Source: Flavobacterium sp. 20NA77.7
Lineage (GTDB): Bacteria > Bacteroidota > Bacteroidia > Flavobacteriales > Flavobacteriaceae
Direction of reading: 5' to 3'
Assembly (NCBI RefSeq): GCF_031326205.1
Contig: NZ_CP133721.1
Coordinates: forward strand, 1,798,001 to 1,862,000
Length of the DNA: 64,000 bases
Position 1 is the first letter of the stretch. Every line of letters begins with the position of its first letter. The translations under genes were made by a program, and so were the position numbers. The notes below the pieces were generated by a model. The model worked only from the letters and a program-made list of their open reading frames with translations, was not told where the DNA came from and ran no database searches. Below are positions 8,583 through 19,789 of the stretch, in pieces.

Positions 8583-8614
8583 CAAATATACAATCTGAAA
8601 ACAGGGGTTGTCAA
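8583..8614 (-). promoter_or_regulatory. Promoter candidate for queA
   Basis: Minus-strand TTG (complement of 8612-8614), a 21-base spacer and TATATTTG (complement of 8583-8590). This matches the Bacteroidota TTG/TANNTTTG pattern about 50 bases upstream of the start codon. Confidence 0.55.
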
Positions 8615-8644
8615 GTAAAAAGTGATTTATTTTAAATAAGTTTT

Positions 8645-8783
8645 CTACCCCCGACTGAAATGGGAGCTTGGGAGCTATAAAATACTAGAAAACTTTTTAT
8701 AAAAGAGCGACATAAGAAGCTCCTTTTTAAAATTAGTTTTCTTTTTTTATGTGACCAACTCTAATGTAAGGCGGGAATAGGGT
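8645..8783. repeat. Structured intergenic element of flavobacterial type
   Basis: Begins CTACCCCCGACTGAAATGGG and ends GGCGGGAATAGGG, so the outer ends can pair (CCC/GGG). Internal inverted pairs include GGGAGCTT/AAGCTCC and AGAAAACT/AGTTTTCT. The end motifs match, from memory, a widespread family of Flavobacterium intergenic repeats (CCCCGATxGAAxxGG ... AGCGGGAATAG). No open reading frame is credible here. It lies between the queA promoter and the gltA terminator. Family membership is inferred, not searched. Confidence 0.5.
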
Positions 8784-8784
8784 T

Positions 8785-8819
8785 TTAAAAAAAAGCCCCG
8801 AACAAATGTCGAGGCTTTA
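8785..8819 (-). terminator. Rho-independent terminator after gltA
   Basis: On the minus strand AAGCCTCGA pairs with TCGGGGCTT (one G-T wobble) around a 7-base loop, followed by eight Ts. It lies 3 bases past the gltA stop codon. Confidence 0.8.
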
Positions 8820-8822
8820 CTA

Positions 8823-10106
8823 TTATCTTTTATTCATTTCAACAAATGGGCGTAATGGATAACCTGTATATACTTGTCTTGGTCTTCCAATAGGTTCTTT
8901 ATTGATACGCATTTCTTTCCATTGTGCAATCCAACCTGGTAATCTTCCGATTGCAAATAATACAGTAAACATATCTGTAGGAATTCCTATAGCACGGTAA
9001 ATAATACCTGAATAGAAATCAACATTTGGATATAATTTTCTTTCTACAAAATAAGGATCAACTAATGCTGCTTCTTCTAATTGTTTTGCAATAGTTAAAA
9101 TAGGGTCGTTTACTCCTAATTGTGCTAATACTTCGTCAGCTGCTTTTTTAATGATTTTTGCTCTTGGGTCAAAGTTTTTATACACTCTATGTCCAAAGCC
9201 CATTAATCTGAACGGATCATTTTTATCTTTTGCTTTTGCTAAATATTTTTGTGCATCTCCTCCATCTTTTTGAATGGCTTCAAGCATTTCTAACACCGCT
9301 TGATTAGCACCTCCGTGAAGAGGCCCCCATAAAGCTGAAACACCTGCAGATATTGAAGCAAATAATCCGGCATGAGATGAACCTACAATTCTAACGGTTG
9401 ATGTAGAACAGTTTTGTTCGTGATCAGCGTGTAAAATAAATAATTTATCTAATGCATTTACAATCGTTTGATTAGTTTGATAGGGCCCTGTTGGTAATTC
9501 AAACATTAAACGCATGAAATTTTCCACGTATCCTTTTGTATTATCGTAATAGTTTAAAGGATAACCCATCATTTTTCTGTATGTCCAAGTTGCAATAACC
9601 AAGAATTTACCCATAGTTTTACAAACTGCTTCATACATTTCTTTTTCATTTTCTACATTAACTACTTTTGGATTAAAGGCAGTTAAGGCACTTGTTAATG
9701 AAGATAAAACACCCATTGGATGAGCTGTTTTTGGAAAACCATCAATAATGTTTTTCATTTCTTCATTGACTAACGTATATTTTCTAATATCGTTTTCAAA
9801 TTGAGCTAATTGCTCTTTTGTAGGCAACTCTCCAAAAATTACTAAATAAGAAACTTCTAAAAAGTTAGCCTTTTCGGCTAATTCTTCAATAGAGTAGCCT
9901 CTATATCTTAAAATTCCTTCTTCTCCATCAAGGAAAGTGATTTCACTTTTACAAGAACCTGAATTTTTGTATCCTGGATCGATTGTAATTGCTCCTGTTG
10001 CGCCGCGCAACTTATCAATGTCGATAGCAACTTCATTTTCTGTCCCCACAATTACTGGGAACTCATATTTTTTGCCATCAAGCTCTAATATTGCAGTATT
10101 TGACAT
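8823..10106 (-). CDS. gltA: Citrate synthase (type II)
   Basis: Condenses acetyl-CoA and oxaloacetate to citrate at the TCA cycle entry. 427 residues, with the N-terminal extension (about 1-60) of the hexameric, NADH-sensitive class. Active-site segments are ILHADHEQNCSTSTVR (about 226-241, first catalytic His), the WGPLHGGANQAVLEML region (second His), FGHRVYKNFDPRAK with its oxaloacetate-binding Arg/His, and VDFYSG with the catalytic Asp. The C-terminal RPRQVYTGYPLRPF is diagnostic. Monocistronic, with its own terminator. Upstream, TAAATTCG is one base off the -7 consensus. Confidence 0.97.
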   Translation of the reverse strand: MSNTAILELDGKKYEFPVIVGTENEVAIDIDKLRGATGAITIDPGYKNSGSCKSEITFLDGEEGILRYRGYSIEELAEKANFLEVSYLVIFGELPTKEQLAQFENDIRKYTLVNEEMKNIIDGFPKTAHPMGVLSSLTSALTAFNPKVVNVENEKEMYEAVCKTMGKFLVIATWTYRKMMGYPLNYYDNTKGYVENFMRLMFELPTGPYQTNQTIVNALDKLFILHADHEQNCSTSTVRIVGSSHAGLFASISAGVSALWGPLHGGANQAVLEMLEAIQKDGGDAQKYLAKAKDKNDPFRLMGFGHRVYKNFDPRAKIIKKAADEVLAQLGVNDPILTIAKQLEEAALVDPYFVERKLYPNVDFYSGIIYRAIGIPTDMFTVLFAIGRLPGWIAQWKEMRINKEPIGRPRQVYTGYPLRPFVEMNKR

Positions 10107-10250
10107 GATTGTACTATTTTTTTACGTGTAGATTATATTGTATTCTGCGAATTTAACAAATAAATATTGAAATTTAAAATTATTAAATAGATAAATTGCA
10201 TAATAGATATATATAAAATCTATTACAAAAAAAGAGCGTCTTATTTGTAT

Positions 10251-10281
10251 AAAAAAAGCCGATACTATTCTATCGGCTTTA
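10251..10281 (-). terminator. Rho-independent terminator after eno
   Basis: Perfect 10-bp stem AAAGCCGATA / TATCGGCTTT with a 6-base loop. On the minus strand it is followed by a T tract. It is 25 bases past the enolase stop. Confidence 0.85.
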
Positions 10282-10305
10282 GTTTATAATCAATTTAATA
10301 CTAAT

Positions 10306-11661
<1,356 letters not shown>

Positions 11662-11717
11662 AGGATTAAGTAGTTCTTACACCTATAAAAAGAATACTAT
11701 TTATAAACGATAACGTT

Positions 11718-12827
11718 TTAGTTTTTAGCTGTTTTTATATTTTCAATAAATTGATCAAAAAGATAGCTGGAATCATGTGGCCCTGGACTAGCTTCAGGAT
11801 GGTATTGTACCGAAAAACAGTTTTTATTTTTCATTCGCATTCCTGCTACAGTTCCGTCATTTAAATGAACATGAGTAAGTTCGAAATCGGGATGTTTTTC
11901 TAGTTCTTCTTTCACTACTGCAAATCCATGATTTTGCGATGTAATTTCTCCTTTACCCGTAAGTATATTCTTTACAGGATGATTTATTCCTCTATGTCCA
12001 TTAAACATTTTGTAGGTTGAGATTCCGTTTGCTAAAGCAATTACTTGATGTCCCAAACAAATTCCAAATAATGGCTTATTATCACCCAAAATTTGTCGTG
12101 CTACTTCTTGTGCGGCAAACAATGGATCTGGATCACCAGGGCCATTAGACAGAAAATATCCGTCTGGATTAAAACTTTTCAGGTCTTCGTAACTTGCATT
12201 ATATGGAAAAACTTTGATGTAGCAATCTCTACTCGCTAAATTTCGTAAGATATTTGTTTTTATACCCAAATCTAAAGCAGAAATTTTATATGTGGATTGT
12301 TCATCTCCAAAGAAATAAGGCAATGTAGTTGAAACTTTTGAAGCCAACTCTAATCCTTTCATGTCGGGCATTTCAGCTAATTTAGCTTTTAAAGTATCAA
12401 GAGGTGTGTCATCTGTACATATTACCCCGTTCATAGCGCCGTTATCTCGAATATAACTTACCAATGCTCTCGTGTCTACATCAGAAATAACAATTAAGTT
12501 TTGTTTGTCTAAATATTCGTATAAACTTTCTGAAGCATCTGGTCTAGAATAAGTAAAACTAAAATTTTTACAAACTAAGCCTGCAATTTTTACTCCATCT
12601 GATTCAACTTCTTTTTCGTTCACACCATAATTTCCGATGTGAGCATTTGTTGTAACCATAATTTGACCATAATAAGAAGGGTCTGTAAAAATTTCTTGGT
12701 ATCCAGTAGTTCCTGTGTTAAAAGCTATTTCTCCAAATGTTGTGCCAGCAATACCCACAGATTTTCCGTAAAATATTGTACCATCTTTCAGTAGCAATAA
12801 TGCTTGAGGTCTATTTGTATATTTCAT
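11718..12827 (-). CDS. carA: Carbamoyl-phosphate synthase small subunit
   Basis: Glutaminase subunit that feeds ammonia to CarB for carbamoyl phosphate (pyrimidine and arginine synthesis). The N-terminal CarA domain has LLLKDGTIFYGKSVG and the FNTGTTGYQEIFTDPSYYGQ segment. The C-terminal class I amidotransferase domain shows YFLSNGPGDPDP, the nucleophilic Cys in LFGICLGHQVIALA (about residue 258), NHGFAV, and the catalytic His-Glu in VQYHPEASPGPHDS. 369 residues is normal. carB is not adjacent in this window. A TAACTTTG box lies about 20 bases upstream. Confidence 0.96.
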   Translation of the reverse strand: MKYTNRPQALLLLKDGTIFYGKSVGIAGTTFGEIAFNTGTTGYQEIFTDPSYYGQIMVTTNAHIGNYGVNEKEVESDGVKIAGLVCKNFSFTYSRPDASESLYEYLDKQNLIVISDVDTRALVSYIRDNGAMNGVICTDDTPLDTLKAKLAEMPDMKGLELASKVSTTLPYFFGDEQSTYKISALDLGIKTNILRNLASRDCYIKVFPYNASYEDLKSFNPDGYFLSNGPGDPDPLFAAQEVARQILGDNKPLFGICLGHQVIALANGISTYKMFNGHRGINHPVKNILTGKGEITSQNHGFAVVKEELEKHPDFELTHVHLNDGTVAGMRMKNKNCFSVQYHPEASPGPHDSSYLFDQFIENIKTAKN

Positions 12828-12846
12828 GTTGTGTTGTTGTATGTTG

Positions 12847-12854
12847 CAAAGTTA
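12847..12854 (-). promoter_or_regulatory. Promoter -7 box for carA
   Basis: The minus strand reads TAACTTTG, matching TANNTTTG, 20 bases upstream of the carA ATG and just downstream of the rplQ terminator. No good -33 TTG is visible. Confidence 0.45.
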
Positions 12855-12873
12855 AATATTAATTATTAGATAT

Positions 12874-12909
12874 AAAAAAAGGATAAACATTACGTTTATC
12901 CTTTTTTTA
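12874..12909. terminator. Terminator at the end of the ribosomal operon (after rplQ)
   Basis: 11-bp perfect stem AAAGGATAAAC / GTTTATCCTTT with a 5-base loop, flanked by A and T runs. It can act in either direction but serves rplQ (minus strand), ending 21 bases past its stop. Confidence 0.85.
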
Positions 12910-12930
12910 TTTAAATCAATATTTTCATGA

Positions 12931-13422
12931 TTATTCAGCAGCTTCAGAATTTTCTTCTGTAGTTTCAACAGCTGGTGTTTCAGCAACTGATGCATCCTCC
13001 ACTTTTTTAGCTCTACTTCTACGAGTTGTTTTCTTAGCTTCTTTTTTAGTAGCATTATATAATGTATTGAAATCTACTAATTCAATCATTGCCATATCAG
13101 CGTTATCCCCAAGACGGTTACCCAATTTAATAATACGAGTATATCCTCCTGGACGGTCGCCAACTTTAGCAGCTACTTCTCTGAATAATTCAGTAACAGC
13201 ATATTTATTTCTCAAATACGAGAAAACGATACGTCTATTGTGAGTAGTATCTTCTTTAGATTTAGTAACAAGCGGTTCTACAAATTGTTTCAAAGCTTTT
13301 GCTTTTGCCACAGTAGTATTAATACGCTTATGTTCAATTAACGAACAAGCCATATTAGCAAGCATAGCTTTTCTATGTCCTGTTTGTCTACTTAAATGAT
13401 TAAATTTTTTTCCGTGTCTCAT
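12931..13422 (-). CDS. rplQ: 50S ribosomal protein L17
   Basis: Large-subunit protein near the exit tunnel and last gene of the ribosomal superoperon. The core (about 1-120) begins [20 protein letters not shown] and contains the conserved [18 protein letters not shown]. After a basic stretch ([11 protein letters not shown]) there is an acidic Ala/Glu/Thr-rich tail to residue 163, an extension common in Bacteroidota. The 63-base gap from rpoA holds a small inverted repeat (CTTCAT 13440-13445 / ATGAAG 13476-13481) that could fold in the mRNA. Confidence 0.97.
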   Translation of the reverse strand: MRHGKKFNHLSRQTGHRKAMLANMACSLIEHKRINTTVAKAKALKQFVEPLVTKSKEDTTHNRRIVFSYLRNKYAVTELFREVAAKVGDRPGGYTRIIKLGNRLGDNADMAMIELVDFNTLYNATKKEAKKTTRRSRAKKVEDASVAETPAVETTEENSEAAE

Positions 13423-13485
13423 GACGTCTTTTTTTTAACCTTCATCTTGCATCAATCCACTTTGGAGAGCAAAATATGAAGTAAT

Positions 13486-14478
13486 TTATTCTTTATCTAA
13501 CTTGTATTTTGTTAAGTCCATTCCGAAAGTAAGTCCTTTAACAGCAACTAATTCGTCTAATTCTGTTAAAGATTTTTTACCGAAATTACGGAATTTCATT
13601 AAGTCATTTTTATTGAAAGAAACTAAGTCTCCTAGCGTATCAACTTCAGCCGCTTTTAAACAATTTAAAGCTCTTACTGATAAATCCATATCTACAAGTT
13701 TAGTTTTTAACAACTGTCTCATGTGTAAAGATTCTTCATCGTAAGATTCAGTTTGAGCAATTTCATCAGCCTCTAATGTAATTCTCTCATCTGAGAATAA
13801 CATAAAATGATGAATTAGAGTTTTAGCTGCTTCGGTTAATGCATCTTTTGGATGAATAGAACCATCAGTAATGATTTCAAAAACTAATTTTTCATAATCA
13901 GTTTTTTGTTCCACACGATAGTTTTCAATTGAATACTTCACATTTTTTACAGGCGTATAGATAGAGTCTGTAAAGATGGTACCAATTGGAGCATTTTGTT
14001 TTTTATTCTCTTCAGCTGGAACATAACCTCTACCTTTTTCGATAGTAAGTTCCATGTTGATGTTAGTTTTACTATCAAGATTACAAATTACCAATTCAGG
14101 GTTTAAAACTTGAAAACCAGAAATAAATTTTTGGAAATCACCTGCAGTTATTTGATCTTTTCCTGATAAAGAAATAGAAACAGACTCATTATCAATATCC
14201 TCAATTTGACGTTTAAAACGTACTTGTTTTAAGTTTAAGATAATTTCTGTTACATCTTCTACAACACCTGAAATAGTAGAGAACTCATGTTCCACACCAT
14301 CAATTTTAACAGACGTTATAGCAAAACCTTCAAGAGAAGAAAGTAAAACTCTTCTTAGTGCATTACCAACAGTCAATCCATAACCAGGTTCTAAAGGTCT
14401 AAATTCAAATTTACCTTCAAAATCGGTTGAATCGATCATGATAACTTTATCGGGCTTTTGAAAATTAAATATTGCCAT
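13486..14478 (-). CDS. rpoA: RNA polymerase alpha subunit
   Basis: Scaffold subunit of RNA polymerase, 330 residues. The N-terminal dimerisation domain shows [26 protein letters not shown] (given by position, about 24-49) and the C-terminal domain shows [29 protein letters not shown] with the [13 protein letters not shown] helix that contacts UP elements. An upstream in-frame ATG at 14496 would add six residues, but the start at 14478 ([12 protein letters not shown]) matches the family. Lies between rpsD (21 bases) and rplQ. Confidence 0.97.
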   Translation of the reverse strand: MAIFNFQKPDKVIMIDSTDFEGKFEFRPLEPGYGLTVGNALRRVLLSSLEGFAITSVKIDGVEHEFSTISGVVEDVTEIILNLKQVRFKRQIEDIDNESVSISLSGKDQITAGDFQKFISGFQVLNPELVICNLDSKTNINMELTIEKGRGYVPAEENKKQNAPIGTIFTDSIYTPVKNVKYSIENYRVEQKTDYEKLVFEIITDGSIHPKDALTEAAKTLIHHFMLFSDERITLEADEIAQTESYDEESLHMRQLLKTKLVDMDLSVRALNCLKAAEVDTLGDLVSFNKNDLMKFRNFGKKSLTELDELVAVKGLTFGMDLTKYKLDKE

Positions 14479-14499
14479 ATTTTCGACTAATGTCAATTA

Positions 14500-15105
14500 T
14501 TATTTGTTATACAACTCAACGATTAGTTGCTCTTTGATATTTTCTGGAATTTGGATTCTTTGAGGTACAGCAACAAAAGTACCTTCTTTTGTATCGTTAT
14601 TCCAAGTAATCCATTCATACACAGTAGATGAATTAGCTAAAGAACGATCGATAGCTTCTAGAGATTTTGATTTTTCACGAACTGCCACTTTATCACCTGG
14701 TTTAAGGTGATAAGAAGGAATGTTCACCACTTCTCCATTCACAGTAATATGTCTGTGTGAAACTAATTGACGAGCACCTCTACGAGTAGGAGCTACACCC
14801 ATTCTGTAAACCACGTTATCTAAACGAGATTCACATAATTGTAAAAGGATTTCACCTGTTACACCTGAAGCAGCTGATGCTTTTTCAAAAAGGTTTCTGA
14901 ATTGACGCTCTAAAATACCATAGGTATATTTAGCTTTTTGCTTTTCCATTAACTGAACAGCATATTCAGATTTTTTTCCTCTTCTTTTAGCCAAACCATG
15001 TTGTCCAGGAGGATAGTTTCTTTTTTCGAAGGCTCTGTCTTCTCCGAAAATAGCTTCGCCGAATTTACGTGCGATTTTTGTTTTTGGACCAGTATATCTT
15101 GCCAT
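14500..15105 (-). CDS. rpsD: 30S ribosomal protein S4
   Basis: Primary 16S rRNA-binding protein at the 30S assembly origin, 201 residues. It starts [20 protein letters not shown]. The NYPPGQHG motif and the S4 RNA-binding fold ([26 protein letters not shown] region, about 90-115) are clear. It lacks the four-cysteine N-terminal zinc knuckle of some S4 proteins. S4 is an autoregulator in several phyla. Here the 82-base spacer from rpsK contains a two-part hairpin right before this gene. Confidence 0.98.
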   Translation of the reverse strand: MARYTGPKTKIARKFGEAIFGEDRAFEKRNYPPGQHGLAKRRGKKSEYAVQLMEKQKAKYTYGILERQFRNLFEKASAASGVTGEILLQLCESRLDNVVYRMGVAPTRRGARQLVSHRHITVNGEVVNIPSYHLKPGDKVAVREKSKSLEAIDRSLANSSTVYEWITWNNDTKEGTFVAVPQRIQIPENIKEQLIVELYNK

Positions 15106-15121
15106 TTCTAAATTTAAATTA

Positions 15122-15172
15122 AGGTAGGGATTATGAATTAAGGTCTTTCCTTCGATAATCTAATTCCTACCT
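15122..15172 (-). promoter_or_regulatory. Hairpin in the rpsK-rpsD spacer (candidate S4 regulatory RNA)
   Basis: 12-base arms AGGTAGGGATTA (15122-15133) and TAATTCCTACCT (15161-15172) pair with one mismatch. Inside, the transcript can form AAGG/CCUU around a short purine loop. The structure ends 17 bases before the rpsD ATG in the longest spacer of the operon. Regulation by S4 is inferred from position and from S4 autoregulation elsewhere. Confidence 0.45.
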
Positions 15173-15187
15173 AGTTTATACTAATAA

Positions 15188-15571
15188 TTATACTCTTCTT
15201 CTTTTTGGAGGACGACATCCATTGTGAGGCATTGGAGTTACATCAATAATTTCTGTAACTTCAATTCCACTATTATGGATAGATCTGATAGCAGATTCTC
15301 TACCGTTTCCAGGACCTTTAACGTAAACTTTTACTTTTTTTAGTCCAGCTTCAAGAGCTACTTTTCCACAATCTTCAGCGGCCATTTGAGCTGCATATGG
15401 AGTATTCTTTTTAGAACCTCTAAAGCCCATTTTACCGGCAGAAGACCAAGAAATAACTTCACCTTTCTTATTTGTCAAAGAAATGATGATATTGTTAAAA
15501 GTAGCGTTAATATGCGCTTCTCCAGAAGACTCAACGATAACTTTACGTTTTTTTGTAGTTGCCTTAGCCAT
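15188..15571 (-). CDS. rpsK: 30S ribosomal protein S11
   Basis: Platform protein of the 30S subunit, 127 residues. It shows [55 protein letters not shown] and the C-terminal [17 protein letters not shown]. Starts 12 bases after rpsM and is followed by the 82-base structured spacer before rpsD. Confidence 0.98.
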   Translation of the reverse strand: MAKATTKKRKVIVESSGEAHINATFNNIIISLTNKKGEVISWSSAGKMGFRGSKKNTPYAAQMAAEDCGKVALEAGLKKVKVYVKGPGNGRESAIRSIHNSGIEVTEIIDVTPMPHNGCRPPKRRRV

Positions 15572-15583
15572 ATTACTTACTTA

Positions 15584-15958
15584 TTATTTAGTTGCTTTTT
15601 TCTTGTTAGCAACAGTTTTTCTTTTACCTTTTCTTGTTCTCGAATTGTTTTTCGTTCTTTGTCCTCTTAAAGGAAGTCCCGCTCTATGACGGATTCCTCT
15701 TTGACAACCGATATCCATTAAACGTTTAATGTTTAATTGAATTTCAGAACGTAGTTCACCTTCGATTTTAAATGATGAAACCGCTTCACGGATTGCTCCG
15801 ATTTCGTCATCATTCCAATCAGATACTTTTTTATCCTGACTAACCTGAGCTTTTTCTAAAATCTCAGTAGCTCTGCTTTTACCAACACCAAAAATGTATG
15901 TTAAAGCAATAATTCCTCTTTTGTTTTTAGGTATATCAACCCCTGCAATTCTTGCCAT
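15584..15958 (-). CDS. rpsM: 30S ribosomal protein S13
   Basis: Head protein contacting tRNA and the L5 bridge, 124 residues. [20 protein letters not shown] opens the protein. [11 protein letters not shown] and the C-terminal [20 protein letters not shown] tail are diagnostic. It begins 2 bases after the rpmJ stop. Confidence 0.98.
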   Translation of the reverse strand: MARIAGVDIPKNKRGIIALTYIFGVGKSRATEILEKAQVSQDKKVSDWNDDEIGAIREAVSSFKIEGELRSEIQLNIKRLMDIGCQRGIRHRAGLPLRGQRTKNNSRTRKGKRKTVANKKKATK

Positions 15959-15960
15959 AA

Positions 15961-16077
15961 TTATCCTTGTCTTTGTTTAAATCTAGGATTCTTTTTATTA
16001 ATAACGTATAATCTACCTTTTCTACGCACGATAATACATTCTGCGCTTCTTTTTTTAACTGATGCTCTTACTTTCAT
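15961..16077 (-). CDS. rpmJ: 50S ribosomal protein L36 (zinc-ligand-poor type)
   Basis: A 38-residue gene easily missed by length filters. It starts [20 protein letters not shown] and ends NPRFKQRQG. The zinc-ribbon L36 has Cys-X2-Cys...Cys...His. Here only one of these ligands (Cys14) remains, the first Cys being Ser and the later Cys/His replaced by Asn/Phe, so this is the zinc-independent form. It lies between infA (11 bases) and rpsM (2 bases), the usual order. Confidence 0.95.
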
Positions 16078-16088
16078 TTTAATAGCCT

Positions 16089-16304
16089 TTAGTATCTATA
16101 AGTAATTCTAGCTTTTGACAAATCATAAGGGCTCATTTCAAGTTTTACCTTGTCGCCTGGTAATAATTTAATGTAATGCATACGCATTTTACCAGAGATA
16201 TGAGCAATTACAACATGTCCATTTTCTAATTCTACACGGAACATAGCATTTGACAATGCCTCTACTATTGAACCGTCTTGTTCTATTGCTGATTGTTTTG
16301 CCAT
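16089..16304 (-). CDS. infA: Translation initiation factor IF-1
   Basis: A 71-residue OB-fold protein that binds the 30S A site during initiation. [21 protein letters not shown] (described as residues 15-35) and [19 protein letters not shown] are the family signature, ending [14 protein letters not shown]. Seven bases after secY and 11 before rpmJ. Confidence 0.97.
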   Translation of the reverse strand: MAKQSAIEQDGSIVEALSNAMFRVELENGHVVIAHISGKMRMHYIKLLPGDKVKLEMSPYDLSKARITYRY

Positions 16305-16311
16305 AATATTA

Positions 16312-17658
16312 TTAAGCTACAGCTTTTCTATTTTTACCACTTTTCATTAAGCCATCATAATGTTTATTTAACAAATACGAATTGATTTGTTGAATAGTGT
16401 CGATTGCAACTCCAACCATGATGATTAATGAAGTTCCGCCATAAAAATAAGCCCAAGAACCTTGTACATTTAATAATCCGTGAATAATTGCTGGGAACAC
16501 AGCTATTAATGCTAGGAAAATAGAACCAGGGAAGGTTATAAGCGACATTAATTTATCAAGGAAATCTCCTGTTTCAGCTCCGGGTTTAATACCTGGAATG
16601 AAACCTCCACTTCTTTTTAAATCATCTGCCATTTTATTTGTTGGCACCGTAATGGCGGTGTAAAAATACGTAAAAATTATAATTAATAATGCAAAAACAA
16701 CATTATATACTAATCCAAACGGATCTTTAAACATACTTGAGATGCTTAAAGCAGCGTCAGACTTAGATAATCCAGCGATTGCAGCAGGTATAAACATAAT
16801 TGCTTGCGCAAAAATAATTGGCATAACTCCTGCAGAATTTAATTTTAAAGGGATAAATTGTCTATTATCGCCTAAAGAATCAACTTCAAAATCACCAGAA
16901 ACAGATCTTCTAGCATATTGAACCTGTACTTTTCTTAATGCCATTACTAATAAAATACATGCTATTATTACTAATAACCATATAATTATTTCAATAACAA
17001 TTTTCATGATTCCACCATTATTTTGAGATACTGCTGATCCAATTTCTTGAATAAACGCTTCTGGCATTCTAGCCAAAATACCTACCATAATTAATAATGA
17101 AATACCATTTCCAATTCCTTTTTCAGTTATTCTTTCACCTAACCACATGGCAAAAATTGTACCTGTTACGATTATTAATACTGAACCGAATAACGGGAAG
17201 AAACTGAAAAAATCGCCACTGAATGCATCTCCTGGTAATGTATTTTTTAGATTATAAATATAACCAGGACCTTGTACTAGGGTAATACCTATTGTTAACC
17301 AACGAGTAATTTGATTCAATTTCTTTCTACCACTTTCACCATCTTTTTGTAGTTTTTGTAAATAAGGAATAGCAATTCCCATTAATTGCACTACAATAGA
17401 TGCAGATATGTATGGCATGATTCCCAATGCAAAGATGGAAGCTTCCGAAAAAGCACCACCTGTAAATACATTAATTAACCAACCAATACCTTGATCTGTT
17501 TGGTTAGAAAGATTTTGCAATTTAGTTGCATCAATCCCTGGCAAAGTTACTTGTGAACCGAAACGGTACACAAGTAAAATTCCTAGAGTAACTAAAATTT
17601 TGTTTTTTAGTTCTTCTATTTTCCAAACATTGACTAATGAATCTATAAATTTCTTCAT
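16312..17658 (-). CDS. secY: Preprotein translocase subunit SecY
   Basis: Ten-helix channel of the Sec translocon, 448 residues. Visible marks include [15 protein letters not shown] near the N-terminus, the plug/helix-2 region [26 protein letters not shown] (about 66-91), [17 protein letters not shown], the [16 protein letters not shown] loop and a cytoplasmic [18 protein letters not shown]. It is encoded between rplO and infA, as in most bacteria. Confidence 0.98.
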   Translation of the reverse strand: MKKFIDSLVNVWKIEELKNKILVTLGILLVYRFGSQVTLPGIDATKLQNLSNQTDQGIGWLINVFTGGAFSEASIFALGIMPYISASIVVQLMGIAIPYLQKLQKDGESGRKKLNQITRWLTIGITLVQGPGYIYNLKNTLPGDAFSGDFFSFFPLFGSVLIIVTGTIFAMWLGERITEKGIGNGISLLIMVGILARMPEAFIQEIGSAVSQNNGGIMKIVIEIIIWLLVIIACILLVMALRKVQVQYARRSVSGDFEVDSLGDNRQFIPLKLNSAGVMPIIFAQAIMFIPAAIAGLSKSDAALSISSMFKDPFGLVYNVVFALLIIIFTYFYTAITVPTNKMADDLKRSGGFIPGIKPGAETGDFLDKLMSLITFPGSIFLALIAVFPAIIHGLLNVQGSWAYFYGGTSLIIMVGVAIDTIQQINSYLLNKHYDGLMKSGKNRKAVA

Positions 17659-17671
17659 CTTGATTTAAGAA

Positions 17672-18124
17672 TTATAAAGTTACTGCTTCACCTCCAGCTG
17701 CTTCAATAGCTGCTTTCGCTGTTGCGGTAAATTTGTGAGCACTTACTTTTAGTTTAGCTTTTAGCTCACCTCTACCTAAAATCTTAACCAAGCTATTTTT
17801 AGTAGCTAAACGATTTTCTACTAATACTGTAAAATCTACAGTATCTGTAACAATACCATTATCAACTAAATTTTGTAATGTATCAAGATTTACGCCTTGA
17901 TATTCTACTCTATTGATATTTTTGAAACCAAATTTTGGAACTCTTCTTTGTAACGGCATTTGACCACCTTCAAAACCAATTTTTTTAGAGTATCCTGAAC
18001 GAGATTTTGCTCCTTTGTGACCTCTTGTAGAAGTACCACCTTTTCCAGAACCTTGTCCTCTACCTACTCTTTTATTTTGGTTGTGAGTTGACCCTTCAGC
18101 CGGTTGTAAGTTACTTAAATTCAT
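17672..18124 (-). CDS. rplO: 50S ribosomal protein L15
   Basis: Late-assembly 23S-binding protein, 150 residues. The basic N-terminal extension with RVGRGQGSGKGGTSTRGHKG and the KIGFEGGQMPLQRRVPKFGF block identify it. Gap of 11 bases from rpmD and 13 to secY. Confidence 0.98.
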   Translation of the reverse strand: MNLSNLQPAEGSTHNQNKRVGRGQGSGKGGTSTRGHKGAKSRSGYSKKIGFEGGQMPLQRRVPKFGFKNINRVEYQGVNLDTLQNLVDNGIVTDTVDFTVLVENRLATKNSLVKILGRGELKAKLKVSAHKFTATAKAAIEAAGGEAVTL

Positions 18125-18135
18125 AACTATTCGTG

Positions 18136-18318
18136 TTATTTAGTTTCTTCTACAGAAACTAAGTGTTTAACTTTATTTACCATTCCAAGGATAGCAGGAC
18201 TTGCATCGTGCTCAACAACTTGTCCCATTTTACGAAGACCTAATGCTTCTAACGTTCTTTTTTGAACTAATGGACAGTTGATTTTACTTTTCACTTGTTT
18301 TACTAAAATTTTTGCCAT
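18136..18318 (-). CDS. rpmD: 50S ribosomal protein L30
   Basis: A 60-residue protein. KSKINCPLVQKRTLEALGLRKMGQ is recognisable (about 11-34), with VEHDASPAILGMVNKVKHLV after it. Between rpsE and rplO in the spc portion of the operon. Confidence 0.96.
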   Translation of the reverse strand: MAKILVKQVKSKINCPLVQKRTLEALGLRKMGQVVEHDASPAILGMVNKVKHLVSVEETK

Positions 18319-18333
18319 GATTTCCTTGTATTA

Positions 18334-18858
18334 TTAACCTTTAAATACTTTGTCTAATGATACACCTCTTTGTTTAGCAACTGTTGCAGCGCTTCTCATC
18401 TGTAGTAAAGCATCAAAAGTAGCTTTTACCACATTATGAGGGTTAGATGAACCTTGAGATTTTGATAATACATCATGGATACCAACTGATTCTAAGACCG
18501 CACGTACAGCACCACCGGCAATTACTCCAGTACCGTGTGACGCAGGCATTAAAAATACTCTAGCTCCACCAAATTTACCTTTTTGCTCGTGAGGAACAGA
18601 TTGTCCACTTAAAGGAATTTTTACTAAATTTTTCTTTGCATCTTCAACTGCTTTTGCAATTGCTTCAGATACATCTTTAGATTTTCCTAATCCGTGTCCA
18701 ACTACTCCGTTTTCATCACCTACTACAACGATAGCAGAGAAACCAAATGCTCTACCTCCTTTAGTAACTTTAGTAACACGATTAACACTTACCAAACGGT
18801 CTTTTAATTCAAGACCTGCTGGTTTTACTAATTCTACGTTTTTATAATTGTGATACAT
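18334..18858 (-). CDS. rpsE: 30S ribosomal protein S5
   Basis: Decoding-fidelity protein of the 30S, 174 residues. The double-stranded-RNA-binding-like N-terminal domain ([20 protein letters not shown]) and the C-terminal region [20 protein letters not shown] and [18 protein letters not shown] are unmistakable. Seven bases after rplR. Confidence 0.98.
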   Translation of the reverse strand: MYHNYKNVELVKPAGLELKDRLVSVNRVTKVTKGGRAFGFSAIVVVGDENGVVGHGLGKSKDVSEAIAKAVEDAKKNLVKIPLSGQSVPHEQKGKFGGARVFLMPASHGTGVIAGGAVRAVLESVGIHDVLSKSQGSSNPHNVVKATFDALLQMRSAATVAKQRGVSLDKVFKG

Positions 18859-18865
18859 ATCCTAA

Positions 18866-19219
18866 TTAGAATTTAAGTCCAGCTTCTCTAGCTCCTTCAG
18901 CTAATGATTTAACACGTCCGTGGTATAAATTTCCTCCTCTATCAAAAGAGATGGTAGTTATACCCGCTTTAAGAGCTTTTTCAGCTATCGATTTTCCTAC
19001 TGCATTTGCAGTTTCAATTTTAGTACCTTTAGTAGCAATTTCTTTGTCTCTTGAAGAGGCTGCAACTAAAGTAACACCGTTTACATCATCTATGATTTGT
19101 GCATAGATTTCCTTATTACTTCTAAAAACAGAAAGTCTAGGTTGAGCAGCAGTTCCGCTTACAGTCTTTCTGATTCTGAACTGTATTCTTTGTCTTCTTT
19201 CAGATTTTGTTAATGACAT
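18866..19219 (-). CDS. rplR: 50S ribosomal protein L18
   Basis: 5S rRNA-binding protein, 117 residues. [20 protein letters not shown] and the C-terminal [20 protein letters not shown] match the family. Eleven bases after rplF. Confidence 0.98.
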   Translation of the reverse strand: MSLTKSERRQRIQFRIRKTVSGTAAQPRLSVFRSNKEIYAQIIDDVNGVTLVAASSRDKEIATKGTKIETANAVGKSIAEKALKAGITTISFDRGGNLYHGRVKSLAEGAREAGLKF

Positions 19220-19230
19220 AACTTTAATTT

Positions 19231-19773
19231 TTAAGCTGATTTACCTGCTTTTCTTCTTAATTCTTCACCAACAAACTTAACTCCTTTACCTTTGTAAGGT
19301 TCTGGTTTACGGAAAGATCTGATTTTAGCAGCTACCTGTCCTAAAAGTTGTTTGTCAAATGATGTTAATTTTACTATCGGATTTTTACCTTTTTCTGAGA
19401 TGGTTTCTACATTCACTTCAGAAACTACTTCTAATACGATGTTGTGAGAGAAACCTAAAGCTAAGTCTAATTTTTGACCTGCATTAGAAGCTCTATAACC
19501 AACTCCTACTAATTCTAATTCTTTTGTGAAACCTTCAGAAACACCTACAATCATATTATTGATTAAGGCACGATACAATCCGTGTTTCGCTCTTTCAGTT
19601 TTATAATCAGATGAACGTTCAACGATAACTTGGTTATCTTCGATTTTTACCGTTACATCAGAAAAATCCTGAGAAAGCTCGCCTAATTTTCCTTTTACTG
19701 TAACTACAGCATCTTTAACTTCTACAGTTACTCCTGCTGGAATTGCAATTGGATTTTTACCTATTCTTGACAT
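19231..19773 (-). CDS. rplF: 50S ribosomal protein L6
   Basis: Two-domain protein at the base of the L7/L12 stalk, 180 residues. It opens [19 protein letters not shown] and its C-terminal signature includes [20 protein letters not shown]. The gap from rpsH is 16 bases. Confidence 0.98.
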   Translation of the reverse strand: MSRIGKNPIAIPAGVTVEVKDAVVTVKGKLGELSQDFSDVTVKIEDNQVIVERSSDYKTERAKHGLYRALINNMIVGVSEGFTKELELVGVGYRASNAGQKLDLALGFSHNIVLEVVSEVNVETISEKGKNPIVKLTSFDKQLLGQVAAKIRSFRKPEPYKGKGVKFVGEELRRKAGKSA

Positions 19774-19789
19774 TCTCTTGGTCTTTTTA

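Noticed and set aside
12852..13055. 67-residue minus-strand open frame over the end of rplQ
   Set aside because: It overlaps rplQ in another frame, is Lys/Leu-rich low-complexity and runs through the terminator; a frame shadow.
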